Source of the DNA: Diphasiastrum complanatum
Lineage: Eukaryota; Streptophyta; Lycopodiopsida; Lycopodiales; Lycopodiaceae
DNA length: 64,000 nt
Assembly (NCBI GenBank): GCA_029204225.1
Contig: CM055109.1
Location: 21,776,422 to 21,840,421, forward strand
Direction: 5' to 3'
The position numbers and the translations under genes are program-made. A model generated the notes under the pieces. It did not search any database, was not told the origin of the DNA, and saw nothing but the letters and a program-made list of their open reading frames with translations. Below, piece after piece: positions 49,180 to 61,189 of this stretch (within the stretch, counting starts at the first letter, position 1; every line of letters starts with the position of its first letter).

Positions 49180-50228
49180 GCTAGAGAAAAAAATTTGCGG
49201 TGCTTTGCATGTGTTTTCTTGAAAGCAAGGAAGGATGGTGATCCAAGTTTATGGATCATGGTTGGATGCTTATCCACCAAGGAAGGCTACAAAGCCTTCA
49301 CACTCTCTATCTCGAAGGTGTTTGATAATGGAGATGTTAATGTTTATGAAGATCTATTTTCAACCTTGGAAGGGGGCGAGAGCATAGCATCTCAAGTTTC
49401 ATCACAAGTCATTGCTATTGAGAGTAATCAAGTTGTGATGGGGTCGAGGTTTGAGGAGGAGTATCCTCAACAAGTATTTTCAAGGAGATCTTCATCATTG
49501 TACAAGGCCGAGTTCTTGTGGTTCTTTATTCATGGAAAATAAAGGATAAGATCAGGGGGTATTCATTTCATAATACTCACCTATGTTTCTCTTTTTCTGT
49601 TTGATGTATTAACTTGCTTGGTTGAGATTTTGTCATCTCAAAAGTTAAGTAAGGCTATTCTAGTTTTGAATGAAGCCTTTAGTTTGGAATTAGTTCTAGT
49701 CATTGGTGACTTAATAATGTTTCCAAGTAATCTAGAAATCAAGATATTGTATCATCATTTGTGCGCTCTTAAATTGAGTAAGGGCAAGAATAAGAACAAG
49801 CTCAAACATATTGAGAACTATGTTCTTTCATTTGATGAGGCATGTTGTAAACTTCTTTTGAGGTTAAGGGAAGCATCCCATGAGGACACTTACACCCTTA
49901 AGAAAGTGTTAGGCCTCAACGTGATCAAGTTTGAGTTTGATTTCAAGATTAGATCCATTCTGGATAGAGTTCATAGTGTTTGGACTAATGAAGCTAGTAT
50001 GCTTAATCTTGATTGTTGCTCATGGTTTTCTATGATCTTTGTGATCATGATGAGGCATGGAAGCCTCGAATTTTTTAGTTTTTTGTGTAGCCATCTTCAT
50101 GCATGTGGATTTCTCAAATCCGAGATCAGTAACAAGCATGGAGGAGGCATATAGACATAGTACCAGATTGGTAGAATATTTTTCAAAGGCATTTGGAAAA
50201 GATTTCTATCAAATACATCTTATCGTGG
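49180..50228 (+). other. Orphan coding repeat, copy A
   Basis: Two consecutive frames, 49018-49542 (part) and 49618-50154, encode an unrecognised protein. Segments include KDGDPSLWIMVGCLS, AFTLSISKVFDNGD, RFEEEYPQ, LVEILSSQKLSKAILVLNEA, KILYHHLCALKLSKGKNKNK and EDTYTLKKVLGLNVIKFEFD. Copy B at 59240-60290 keeps the same protein with mostly third-position and conservative changes. A stop near 49542 and a frameshift near 50020 show that this copy is decayed. Both ends adjoin retroelement debris: Copia Gag to the left and Gypsy integrase to the right. No domain is known to me; it is rich in Leu and Lys and has no signal peptide or zinc motif. Confidence 0.6.
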
Positions 50229-50229
50229 A

Positions 50230-50990
50230 TATTCATCCATTTGTTCCTCACTGCTAATGCGGAATGTCGGAACTTCGGATTCTATTGGTAATATGGGATG
50301 CATTCCATACACAAGATAATATGGAGTCTGCGTAGTTGTGATTTTCTCGGCAGTTCTATATGCCCATAAAACAGATGGTAACTTCTGATCCCGATCAGAA
50401 GAATGTGTTTCTGTCACTTTGTTCAGATTTTGCACAAAATTCCATTTGCTCGCTCAATAATCCATTTGCTTTAGGATTATATGGAGTGGTTTGACGATGT
50501 GTGATGGAAAAATACGATAACATAGCTTCAATAGTCTGGTTAAGAAAATGGGTTCCCCTGTCTCTAACGAGTTCTAAGGGACATCCATAACGTGTGATAG
50601 TGTTTTGGAACAAAAACTTTTCTACAGTCTTAGCATCATTTTTTTACTGTGGCTTTGGCCTCTACCATTTTGGTAGCATAGTCCGTTGCAACAAGAATGT
50701 AACGTCGACGGGTTTTACCAGTGGTCAGTTTGATAGGCCCTACAAAGTCTATCCCCCACTTCTCAAAAGGTGCAAAGGAAATAATCGATGTAAGTGGCCA
50801 ATGTGTCGCAAAGCTGGGTTTTTCCATCCTCTGACATGCATCACATTTTTGAATAAATAATTTAACATCTCTATAGACGGTAGGCCACCAATAATCTCTT
50901 GTCCCTCCTCTACGTAAAATGGTGTACTATTGACCAATACGTGGTTTTGGTATAGAGTTCTTTTGGTTAGAAGGAGTTGCAGTATAAACA
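50230..50990 (-). pseudogene. Ty3/Gypsy integrase relic
   Basis: The minus strand encodes a zinc-binding end ([20 protein letters not shown]) near 50870-50930. The core follows with [20 protein letters not shown] and [14 protein letters not shown], then RYGCPLELVRDRGTHFLNQT. The C-terminal segment reads LWAYRTAEKITTTQTPYYLV. Frame changes are near 50860, 50630 and 50410. It is truncated at about 50230, where it meets orphan copy A. Confidence 0.88.
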
Positions 50991-50999
50991 ACCTCCTCG

Positions 51000-51290
51000 T
51001 AGTTATTGATCGGACAGAGGAATAATTCCTCTTCTAAATAGTTAGTCTATAAATTGGGATATTTAGTCTTAGAGTAACCTTCCTTCCCACAAGTGGTACA
51101 CCAAACATTGGCGTTAGATTTCGCTTTCTTCTGCTTGGCCTTAACGTCGAACATCTGGCTTTTAAATTGTCCATTTCCTTTGCTAATATCTCAACACTCT
51201 TCCTTAATGTATCCATTCTCTTTTTCCTATCTGAATTCTTACTCTTCGATTTCCCTTATGAAGATTCTTCTTCTAATGCAAAAGAATAGG
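51000..51290 (-). pseudogene. Gag tail with decayed zinc knuckle fused to the Gypsy integrase
   Basis: The minus strand at about 51040-51115 reads VWCTTCGKEGYSKTKYP. This is a CCHC knuckle in which His and the last Cys have both become Tyr. A basic, helical segment (LRKSVEILAKEMDNLKA) precedes it. It leads directly towards the integrase zinc region with no room for protease, RT or RNase H, so the middle of the element was deleted. Confidence 0.65.
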
Positions 51291-51324
51291 ACGAATAATC
51301 TGAAGACTCTTCCTCATCTGCTGA

Positions 51325-52004
51325 GTTGTGATAAAAATGCAGCAAAATAATCCCATTTGATCCTAGAAATGATGGAGAAAGCACTTACTTAAGATCCAAA
51401 CAAGATCTAGAAGCTAGATTCTAATCAATGCATTGATTCCTAGCTTATCTTGGCTTGAACTCCATGAATTAGCTCCAAAACTCTTCACACGTGTGAAAGT
51501 ATGGCCTGCAGCCGCATGTGTACTGTACTTGCAACTCCAAACTCATTCAATCATCACAAAAAATCATATGCCAATAGCATTCATAATCAAATCATAGACT
51601 CAGAGTAGTCAAGAAGGAAAATCTCGATTTGCTCATAATTGGATGGAAATCCCATCACATATTTATACATGTAGATCTCAGATCTGAGCATATTAGAGCT
51701 TCTATGTATTCATCATAACCTAACCCTAACATCTAACCTAAAGATCCACTTGATCCACCCTATTTAGGGTCAATGCCTCGAGATCCAAAAACAATGAGAA
51801 AAATGCTATTTTTAGCTCCTACTTTTTCTCTACCCTATCTATGCACTCTTTGGACATATCCCAAAGGTACCATTCCAAAGCTAGGTTAATTATTTGACTT
51901 AGAATAAGGTATCCTATGATTTTGGCACGTGTGACATCCCACAACATGGCCTCAAAGTCATTTACAACTGGTAATTGTGCAAACTAGCTTGTGTAAATTT
52001 AACA
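51325..52004 (-). mobile_element. 3' LTR of minus-strand Copia element 1
   Basis: On the minus strand GTGAGGAGGAG (polypurine tract, 52005-52015) precedes the LTR start TGTTAAATTTACACAAGC. The far end, near 51325, is only estimated because the 5' LTR is absent from the window. Confidence 0.55.
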
Positions 52005-52011
52005 CTCCTCC

Positions 52012-54950
52012 TCACAACAAGTTTGAAGATAACATAGACTTGCTTATCAACCCTAGGGCTAATCTTAACTTTACAAATGCAGCTCTTTGAAGGGGTTTAG
52101 TGAGGATATCAGCAATACATTCACTACTTGCCACATGCTCCAAAGACATCTCCTTTGATTGCACCTTCTCTCTCACAAAATGATGAGAGATCTCAATATG
52201 TTTTGACCTTGCATGGAAGATTGGATTGGTTGCAAGGTGTTGGGCTGAGATTTTGTCATTGTAGAGAGTTGGAACAACATCTAAACTCATGACTTTCAGC
52301 TCTATAAGTAGCCTTTTGATCCATAATAACTCCTTTGTTGTAGTGGTGAGAGCTTTATACTCAGCTTCGGTTGAAGAAAGTGAGATGGTTTCTTGTTTAT
52401 TTGACAACCAAGAAACTACTCCTCCACCAATGAATGTTGCATAGACACTTGTAGACTTCCTATCCCTTTTGTCACCTGCAAAATCCACGTCACTAAATGC
52501 ATGCAAATCAATGACATCTCCTCTATAGAGAATTCCATGATCTAGAGTACCCGAGATGTATCTTAAGATCCTTTTAGCATTTTTCCAATGTATCACTAAT
52601 GGATCTTGCATATATTGACTTAGCCTACACACACTAGAGCATAGATCAGGCCTAGTTATGGTGATCCACATTAAGGAGCCTATAAGTTGCTTATAAAGAG
52701 TGATGTCCATAAAGGATGCTTCATCACTTTTATTGAGCACTTTTCAATCTTGCTGCATTGGTGTTTCTACATGCTTGCAATCTTGCATCTTGAATCTATT
52801 GAGCAAACTTTGAGCATACTTAGTTTGACTAATGAAGATGAAATCTGAACCTCTAAGTACTTCTATGCCCAATATAAAGTGAAGTTGACCAAGATCTACC
52901 ATCTTAAATTCTAGTGATAGATTTTTCTTGGTTTTCTCAATACCATCAATGTTATCACCACTTATGTACAAAGTTGGATCATATTCACTTTGAGTGAATC
53001 CAATAGAAACTAAGAAATCATGAAGTCTTGAATTCCAATATCTTGATGCTTGCTTCAAACCATATAAGCTCCTTTGAAGATGACATACTTTACCTTCCAT
53101 CCCGAGCTTGATGAAGCCTTGGGGTTGCTCCATGAAGATGTCTTCTTCCAAGTAACCATTTAAGAATGCATAAGAAACATCCATTTGAAAGAGCATCCAA
53201 CAAAAATGTGAAGCAAGTGCAAGAAGTAACCTTATTGTGACCATTTTGGCCATGGGTGCAAAGGTTTCTTCAAAATCTATGCCCTTTGCTTGAGCATATC
53301 CTTTGGCAACTAACCTTGCCTTGTGTTTGCTTACACTTCCATCCATATTAAAAACTCATTTACATCCAATCACATTCTGAAGAAGTCTATCAACAAGAAT
53401 CCATGTGCCATTCTCCATCAAAGCATTATATTCATTTTTCATAGCTTGAAACCATTCCTTTGAACTCAATGCATCTTATACACATGAAGGTTCTTCAAAA
53501 CTTGAAATGAGTGCAAAGGATGAAGATGGATTACCCTAGGCTTGCTTCCCCTTGTCTTGGTATGTGAGCCTCAATGGCTCCATTCTTACCCTTGATGATC
53601 TTCTTGGAGTGATTGGTTCACTTGGCTCTAGCTCCTCCTCAAGATCTATGACATCTTGATCCTCAGCCACCTCCCTCTTGATAGGTGATTTGATTGAGCC
53701 ATCAATAAGTTTATTCATATTATCCTCATAAAAAATGATATCTCTAGAAACCACATACTTGTTTGAAGATGGAATGTATACCTTATATCCCTTGCTTGCT
53801 TTGCCATACCCGAGCATAATACCTTTGATTGATGATGGATCTTCCTTGGTCCTTTTCTCCAAAGGTGTATGCACATAGCAAATGCATCCAAACACCTTTA
53901 AGTCCTTGAGATTTGGCTTCCTCCCATACAAGACTTCAAAGGGTGTTTTTCCTTCAATAGAGCTACATGGAACTCTATTCATCAAATGGTTAGCACAAGT
54001 GAGAGCTTCTCCCCAAAAAGATTTTGGTAAACATGCATCAATCCTTAAGGCTTTAGAACATTCACACAATGTCCTATTCCTCCTCTCGGCTGCCCCATTT
54101 TGTTGAGGGGTGTAAGGACAAGATAATTCTTTTTTAATCCCTTCTTGATCACAAAAGTCTTTAAATGCATTGGAGATATATTCTCCACCATTATCACTTC
54201 TAAAAGTTTTGATCTTGTGATCAAGAGCTTCTCAACAAATGCTTTGAACTTAAGAAAGCTTTCAAATGCTTGTGCTTTAGATGAAAGTAAGAATACCCAA
54301 CAAAACCTTGAGTAATCATCTATGAATGTAGCAAACATGGTGGCACCTCCATTGGACATTGTACTTGCAAAGTGTACATCCGAGTGGATCAACTCAAGTT
54401 GATGAGTTGTCTTTGTGATTGAACTTGAGAAGGGCTTCTTATGTGCTTTTGAGAGAGCACATGCTTCACATACTTTCTCCTCTTTTTTCAAGGATCTTGG
54501 AAGTCCTACGGCAAGCTCCTCCTTGCACATGACCTCCATGGACTTTGAGTTGATGTGACCAAGTCTTTTGTGCCAAAGACTATGGTTGGATAGTTTTGTC
54601 TCCTCGGGTAGCATCACAATATTAGCATCCACATAGGAATAATCTTCCAAATCTTATGCCTCTAGAAATGATCTTGCCATCCTTCTTGATGTTACATGCA
54701 TTTGTGGTGAACTCCACAATCAAACCATTGCCAAGCAATTGTCCTACACTAAGCAAGTTCTTAGTGATACTAGGAATGTAAAGTACTCCATCAATCTTGG
54801 TCTTCCTTGAAAATCCCGAGCATAAAGGTATGGATCCTATGCCTTCAACCTTACAAGCATAATCATTTGCTGTAAAAATTGACTTGATAGGTCCATCATA
54901 GGTAGATAAGTTTGAGAAATTCTCTTTCGTGAAGCTTTTGCGAAGCAATT
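52012..54950 (-). pseudogene. Ty1/Copia element 1, integrase-RT-RNase H
   Basis: In minus-strand order: pre-integrase at 54622-54948 (YIPSITKNLLSVGQLL); integrase at 54045-54650 (LWHKRLGHINSKSM, HSDVHFASTMSNG, TFIDDYSRFCWVF); integrase C-terminus at 53536-54069 (PFEVLYGRKPNLKDLKVFGC); RT at 52744-53346 (FLNGYLEEDIFMEQPQGF, SLYGLKQASRYWN); RNase H at 52012-52740 (SLMWITITRPDLCSSVCRLS, SSTEAEYKAL, DILTKPLQ). Damage includes a frameshift at about 54060, stops between IN and RT (Trp to stop at about 53355) and at 52741-52743, and loss of the YVDD catalytic block. Gag, protease and 5' LTR are absent. It is otherwise the least decayed element here. Confidence 0.92.
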
Positions 54951-55690
54951 GCGATCCTCTTACAATTCAGATGGAGTTCAGATGCGATTGTTGGACACTA
55001 CCGGCTGAATCACTCCTACAGTCCTCCAGAATGTAGTCGGGCACTGCTGATCTACATTTATAAAATTAATGTAGCATTCAACATAGTCTCAACCAAGGTG
55101 CGGAATTAAAATGAAGAAGGAATTCAGACACATGAAATAACAGCAAAAGCATTTGCATTCGAGATCAAACACAACAAGAAAATTGACATGTGCGCAAAGG
55201 CTACAATATTGTCTATTGATTTTCCTTCTCTGATTCTTCAAGCACTGCATGCATATCCACGCAGTGCGTTGGCATGAGAGAGATACACTTCTCTCACGGA
55301 TGTCTCGCTTACTAGCGGACTTTTGGATCTCTATGGATCCTGAACATAGAACTCGTCTCGCACGCACGCGGACTTGTTGTCTGTATTTCGTCTTGATTGT
55401 TTACTAGCATCAGACTACTACATTACGCTGTATATTCTGTCATCTCACTGATCTATATGTCAAGTATCATCCAGTAAGTATAGTCGCTCTATGTAAATCT
55501 AAGATTAGAATGATTAAGCATCTACAACTAATCAGGGAATTACAACAGTGGCAGATTAGCCACGACCTAGGGAGTATCTGCTGATGTCATGTCATCAGAT
55601 CAGATTTCTGTACTTCTGGGTACTTGCATGATTTTTGTTGGTACTCTTTGGAGCGTGAGGGAGCCCAGCTAGCATTGATGTGGGAAAGTA
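54951..55690. other. LTR-like spacer between two Copia elements
   Basis: No coding motif is present. TGTTGGACACTACCGGCTGA at 54986 looks like an LTR start, and 55075-55560 has LTR-like mixed composition. No matching end or primer site was found. Confidence 0.3.
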
Positions 55691-58600
55691 TCCTGAAACC
55701 TACATCATGACAATAACACAAGCCATAATCCCTCGTTAATTGAAGATATTGCAAAATTCGTTATGCAATCTTCCAATGTGTCGAGCCTGGATTCGTGGAG
55801 AATTGGCATCCTGAACACTACATAAACAATATTAGGACGTGTGTTGTCTGCAAGGTACATCAGTGATCCTATCAGCTTCTTCTAAGGTGTGAGCTGCATT
55901 TGTTCTCCTTCTTCCTCAGTCTATGGATAGTCATCATTCATCAGCACCGTCCCTACGAGCATTGGAGTGTTTTTTCCTTTGCAGTTCAGCATCCCAAAGT
56001 CCTCTAGGATCTTCTGGGTGCATCTGGACTGGTGAAGGTATAACCTACCTCCCTCGTAGTCCCTTTCAATTTGTAAGCCTAGGTAACACCTGGATTCTCC
56101 CAGATCCACTATCTCGAAATGTTTTGAGATGTCTGCCTTTACTTCAGCAATTAGCTGCTCACTCTTCCAAAGTATCAAAGTGTCGTCCACATACACAGCC
56201 ACAATGATGATCTGCCCATCTGTAATTCTGACATATACATTGGAGTCAGCCAACAGAGGCTTGAATCCTAATGATTTCAGGACTTGATCTTTCTTCTTGT
56301 ACCATTATCGGGCTGATTGTTTCAGACCGTAGATGCTTCTATGCATTCTGCATGCATAGTCAGGAAGTGAATTCGAGACATATCCTGGGGTTTGATCCAT
56401 ATAAGCCTCTTCGTCTACTTCGCCATGCAAGAAGGTTGTCTTCTCATCCACAATGTGGATCCTGAGGTCATAAGCTGCTGCATATGCAAATAACAGATGT
56501 AGGGACGAATGTTTGATGCCAGGAGAGAAGGTTTCAGAGTAGTCAATACCGTATCTCCAAGAGAAACCTTTTGCTACGAGTTTTGCCTTGTATTTCGTCG
56601 CATTTCCATCTGGTCTGTATTTGAGCTTGAAGACCCATTTGCATTTGACAGTCTTGCGCTTATGTGGTAATGGCTCTAGCGTCCATACATGGTTCTTCCT
56701 CATGGACTCCATCTATTCATTGATGGCTTGGATCCATCTGTCCTTATCTGGACTTTCAATCGCTTTCTCGAAAGTATGTGGTTTGCCACTGAATCCGCAG
56801 AACTCTTCTGATGTGGAAGCTGGGCTACCTGGCACATATCTTGTTGGCACTCTTCGTGGTCTTGTCAACCTTCTGGGAGATCCTACTGGAACAGCTATGT
56901 CTTTGTCTTTGTCTGCTCTGCTTGGTCCGGAACCATCTTGGTTTACCGGAACTGTAGCAGCAGGCTGACTCTCAAATTTTTCTTCGTCAGATTTGTTGCT
57001 CGAATGGGAGATGACTCAAAAAATTTTGTTTTCGTGTTCGTCTTTTGCTCCCTCTGTCATTGGCGGCAGGTCATAGTACTGTCTCTCCAGAACTTTATAG
57101 CTAATAGGATCGTCATTTGCCATTGCCCTGCTCTCATCGAATCTGACATCCCTCACTGTTTTCATAGTGTTCGTGTCTGGAATGTAGACTTTGTAGTATG
57201 ACGAATTGTTGTCATAACCTACCAGAAATCCATGCTTGACTTTCTCATCAAGCTTCTTTCAAAGCTTATCAAGAATATGTGTGTAAGCTGCACAGCCAAA
57301 GATTATGACGTGAGATAGGTTGGGCTTTCTACCCCACCATAGCTCATGTGGTGTCTTGTGTGGAACACCAGACTTGCTTGTCCTGTTCTGGATGTATGCG
57401 ACTGTAGCTACTGCTTCAGCCCACAGTACCCTTGGAGCCTTCGAGTAGGCCATCATGCATCTGGCTGCTTCCACCAGGGTCCTATTCTTTCGTTCAGCAA
57501 CATCATTGTGCTGCGATGTGTAGGCTGTAGTCCTTCTGTGAATGATGCCACGATCATTGCAGAAGTCAGTGAAGCGATTCGAGATGTATTAGCCACCTCG
57601 ATCTGTTCTGATCTGGTTCACTTTGTTGTCTTTACATCTCTCAGCCCAATTCACATATTCTGTGAATTTATCAAATGCTTTAGATTTATTCTGAATAAAA
57701 TACACTCTGACAAATTTGCTATAGTCATCAATGAAGGTTATAATATATTTTGAACCTCCTACTGAGATCACGTTGAATGGTCCGCAGATGTCAGAATGCA
57801 CTAGCTCCAGAATCTTGGTCATTATATAGGAGTCTTTGATGAATGGAGTGCGTGACATTTTGCCCTTCAAACATGCATCATAGGTTGTTGAACTGGTTGC
57901 ATTCGAGCTGCTGACCCCTATTATCGCTCCATGATGGCTTGCCGCGTAAAGTGCCATTGAGTTCATGTGGCAGAGTCTCTTGTGCCACAGAGTGTCTGGC
58001 AAGTCGTCATGAGTCTGATGCACTTGATCCGCAGGTAGGTGTACCTTCAGATGATATAGGTTCTCTTTTCTTCTGCCTTGAGTGATCAAAGTACTGGTAC
58101 TGGCATCAATCACATTGCATGCTTCATAAAAAAATGTCACATGCATCCCTGCATCTGCTATTCTTGCTACAGATAGCAAGTCCTATTGTAGAGTACGCAC
58201 AAACAGAACGTCTTCGAGTCGTATGTCTCTGTCGTTGGTGTTGAGCCACACTGAACCTCTACCATTCACTTGATGTTTAGATCCATCTCCAAGAACTATG
58301 AATCTTGAAGGATCTGCACTTTTGAAATCAGACATTATTCGTCTTGATGTCATGAAGTGTGAGGTGGCGCCTGAGTCTAGGATCACCTCATGTGTGTCAG
58401 ATGTTGATGCTGCACACATGTCTTCACAAATGTAGATAGGCTCAATTTAACAAGAAAATGGGAAAGAAAAGAAACAAACCTGAAGACATTGGAGTTAATA
58501 TTCTCTCATTAGTTGGTCTAATAGTTTCTATTTGTTCTTTCTTTGCCCATCTTTGAGCTCTCGGGTTCCTCGACATAGGATGAACTATTGCTGTTCTCCT

Positions 58601-58700
58601 GTCGATTTTGTGCTTACTTTTTTCTCGAGTTCTGGCAGCAATCCATGGCTGCGTGACCCTTCTTATGGCAATGAATACACTCAATCTTGGGATTGAGCTC
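55690..58700 (-). pseudogene. Ty1/Copia element 2, Gag knuckle to RT
   Basis: In minus-strand order: knuckle CIHCHKKGHAAMDC at about 58640-58690; protease ILDSGATSHFM at 58183-58419; integrase at 57589-58179 (LWHKRLCHMNSMAL, HSDICGPFNVI, TFIDDYSKFVRVYF, QIRTDRGG then stop), continuing with AERKNRTLVEAARCMM at about 57450-57500 and HELWWGRKPNLSHVIIFGCA; RT at 56305-56712 (CKWVFKLKYRPDG, YSETFSPGIKHSS) and 55921-56253 (VAVYVDDTLIL). A last RNase H connection scrap (SLMYLADNTRPNI) is near 55850. The RNase H core and 3' LTR are missing; Gag is nearly absent. Confidence 0.9.
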
Positions 58701-58739
58701 TGTGATTTAAAATGGTACTTTATCTTCTAGGCTCACAGG

Positions 58740-59245
58740 ATAACAGTAAGCAATCAGATCAGACAACAACTAGAAAATAGATTCATCAAGCAGAATCAAA
58801 TTGGCTAATGATTTCTCTTAATTGAACACAAAGAATTAGTTCTTAATATAGGAAGCAAACAGAACAGAGCATCAATCAAGTTCGTTATCTGAACACATAG
58901 CTCATTCAGAATTGAAAGAAGTTCTGCTTATGGTTATGCTTAACAGCTTCGGCTAATTCCCTGCACACATCAGTTAGAATTGTCGCTCTCTGGTGACGTT
59001 TGAAAATCCAAGTTAGACTGACTGAAATTCAGTAAAAGATGAAAGGTGTGTGGCACAGACAAACAAGTATCACAATCAGTTATAGATTATTTCAGAATGT
59101 ATTCGCTCAATTGATAAGAAGTAATGCTGTAAGAGATGGCAGAGGAAAGGAATGCTCAAACTTATAGAAACTGGCTCTCTTCTCTCTATTGATACTCAAA
59201 TCTGTGCATATGCACAATGGCACGGAGTGTCGCCTTATAGGAAGG
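58740..59245 (-). mobile_element. 5' LTR region of Copia element 2
   Basis: It lies on the 5' side of element 2. 59041-59243 is an inverted match to 63757-64000 at the window's right edge (shared GATACTTG..TGTCTGTGCCACACACCTTT, GAATGCTCAAACTTATAGAA, and GATACTCAAATCTGTGC). The primer site is not clean: GAGCTCTGTGATTTAAAATGGTA near 58698-58720 may be its remains. Confidence 0.55.
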
Positions 59246-60290
59246 AACACCGGCCTAAGGAAGGAAAGAAGGATGGAGATCCTAGTCTATGGATCATGGT
59301 TGGATGTTTATCCTACATAGCCTTTACACTCTCTATCTCAAAGGTGTTTGAGAATGGAGATTTTATTATTTCTCATGAAGATCTATTTTCTATCTTGGAA
59401 GAGGCCGAGAGCACAGTGTCTCTTATTGCATCAAAAGTTCATTCTATTGAGAAAAGCCAATTTATGATGGGGTCAAAGTTTGAGGAGGAGTATCCTCAAC
59501 ATGCATATCGAAGATTGTTATTGTACAAGGCTGAGTCCTTGTGGTTCTTATTACATGGAAAAGAAATGATAAGTGAAGGTGGTATTCATTCTATTCTACT
59601 CACCTACGGTTCTCTTTCTTTGGTTGATGTTGTATCTTGCTTAGTTGAGATTTGTTCATCTCAAAATTAAAGTAAGAGTAAGACTATTCTAGTTTTGAAT
59701 GAAGTCTTTAGTTTGGAATTAATTTTTGTCATCGATGACTTGATTATGTTTCCAAAAAATCTAGAAAGCAAGATATTGTACCATCATTTGTATGCTCTTA
59801 AATTGAGTAAGAACAAGAATAAGAACTAGCTCAAACATATTGAAACATATGTTCCTTCATTTGAAGAGGCATGTTGTAAACTTCTTGTGAGGTTAAGTGA
59901 AGCATCCACTAAGGACACTTACACCCTCAAGAAAGTATTTAGCCTCAATTTGATCAAGTTAGAGTATGGTTTCAAGATTAAATCCTTTTTGGATAGAGTT
60001 CATAGAATTTGGACTAGTAAAGCTAGTGTGTTTAATCTTGAATATTGCTCATGGTATAATGTTGATCTATATGATCTTTGTCATCATGATGAAGCATGGA
60101 AGCCTCGTATTTTTCAGATTCTTATGCAGCCCCCTTCATGCAAAGGAACCTTGAAAACCCATGATCTACATCAGGCATGGAGGAGGCATATCAACATAGT
60201 GGCAAATTGGTGGAAAATTTTTCAAAGGCATTTGGAAAAGATTTCTATCAAGGAGATCTTATCGTGGATTCAGTAAGCGTGCTGCTATGA
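59240..60290 (+). other. Orphan coding repeat, copy B
   Basis: Frames 59152-59670 and 59887-60276 encode the same unrecognised protein as copy A. Segments include KDGDPSLWIMVGCLS, AFTLSISKVFENGD, FEEEYPQHAYRRLLLYKAES, GGIHSILLTYGSLSLVDVVS, DTYTLKKVFSLNLIKLEYGF and VDLYDLCHHDEAWKPRIFQI, then HDLHQAWRRHINIVANWWKI up to SWIQ-stop. One stop after CSSQN (59668) and another near 59829 interrupt it. The C-terminal part is better preserved than in copy A. No ATG of its own is evident; it starts inside LTR debris. Confidence 0.6.
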
Positions 60291-60884
<594 letters not shown>

Positions 60885-61189
60885 ACTCGGATTTTGTGTC
60901 TTCTTCATACATGATCTTGCTTGTGTACTTTCCCTTTTTGTGAGAAATTAATGTAGCTTTGATCTGTAGCATTCTAGATTGTGCTCTAGCCTCATATCTG
61001 TTGGTAGATTGCAAGATTGCTCTACAGGTGATCTGTGTGCCACCACAAAGCATGGTAAAGATCATTCACACATTTCTTGTGGTTCCCCACACGTGTGAAT
61101 TTGCTAGATTTTCATCAGTTATAAATGATCATTTTTTTGTACTCAATTATAATGTTCATTACTCTATATACGTTACTTATTGAATTTGT

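Noticed and set aside
55923-57753. Several 85-135-aa plus-strand frames over Copia element 2
   Set aside because: They are antisense to RT and integrase with clear motifs on the minus strand.
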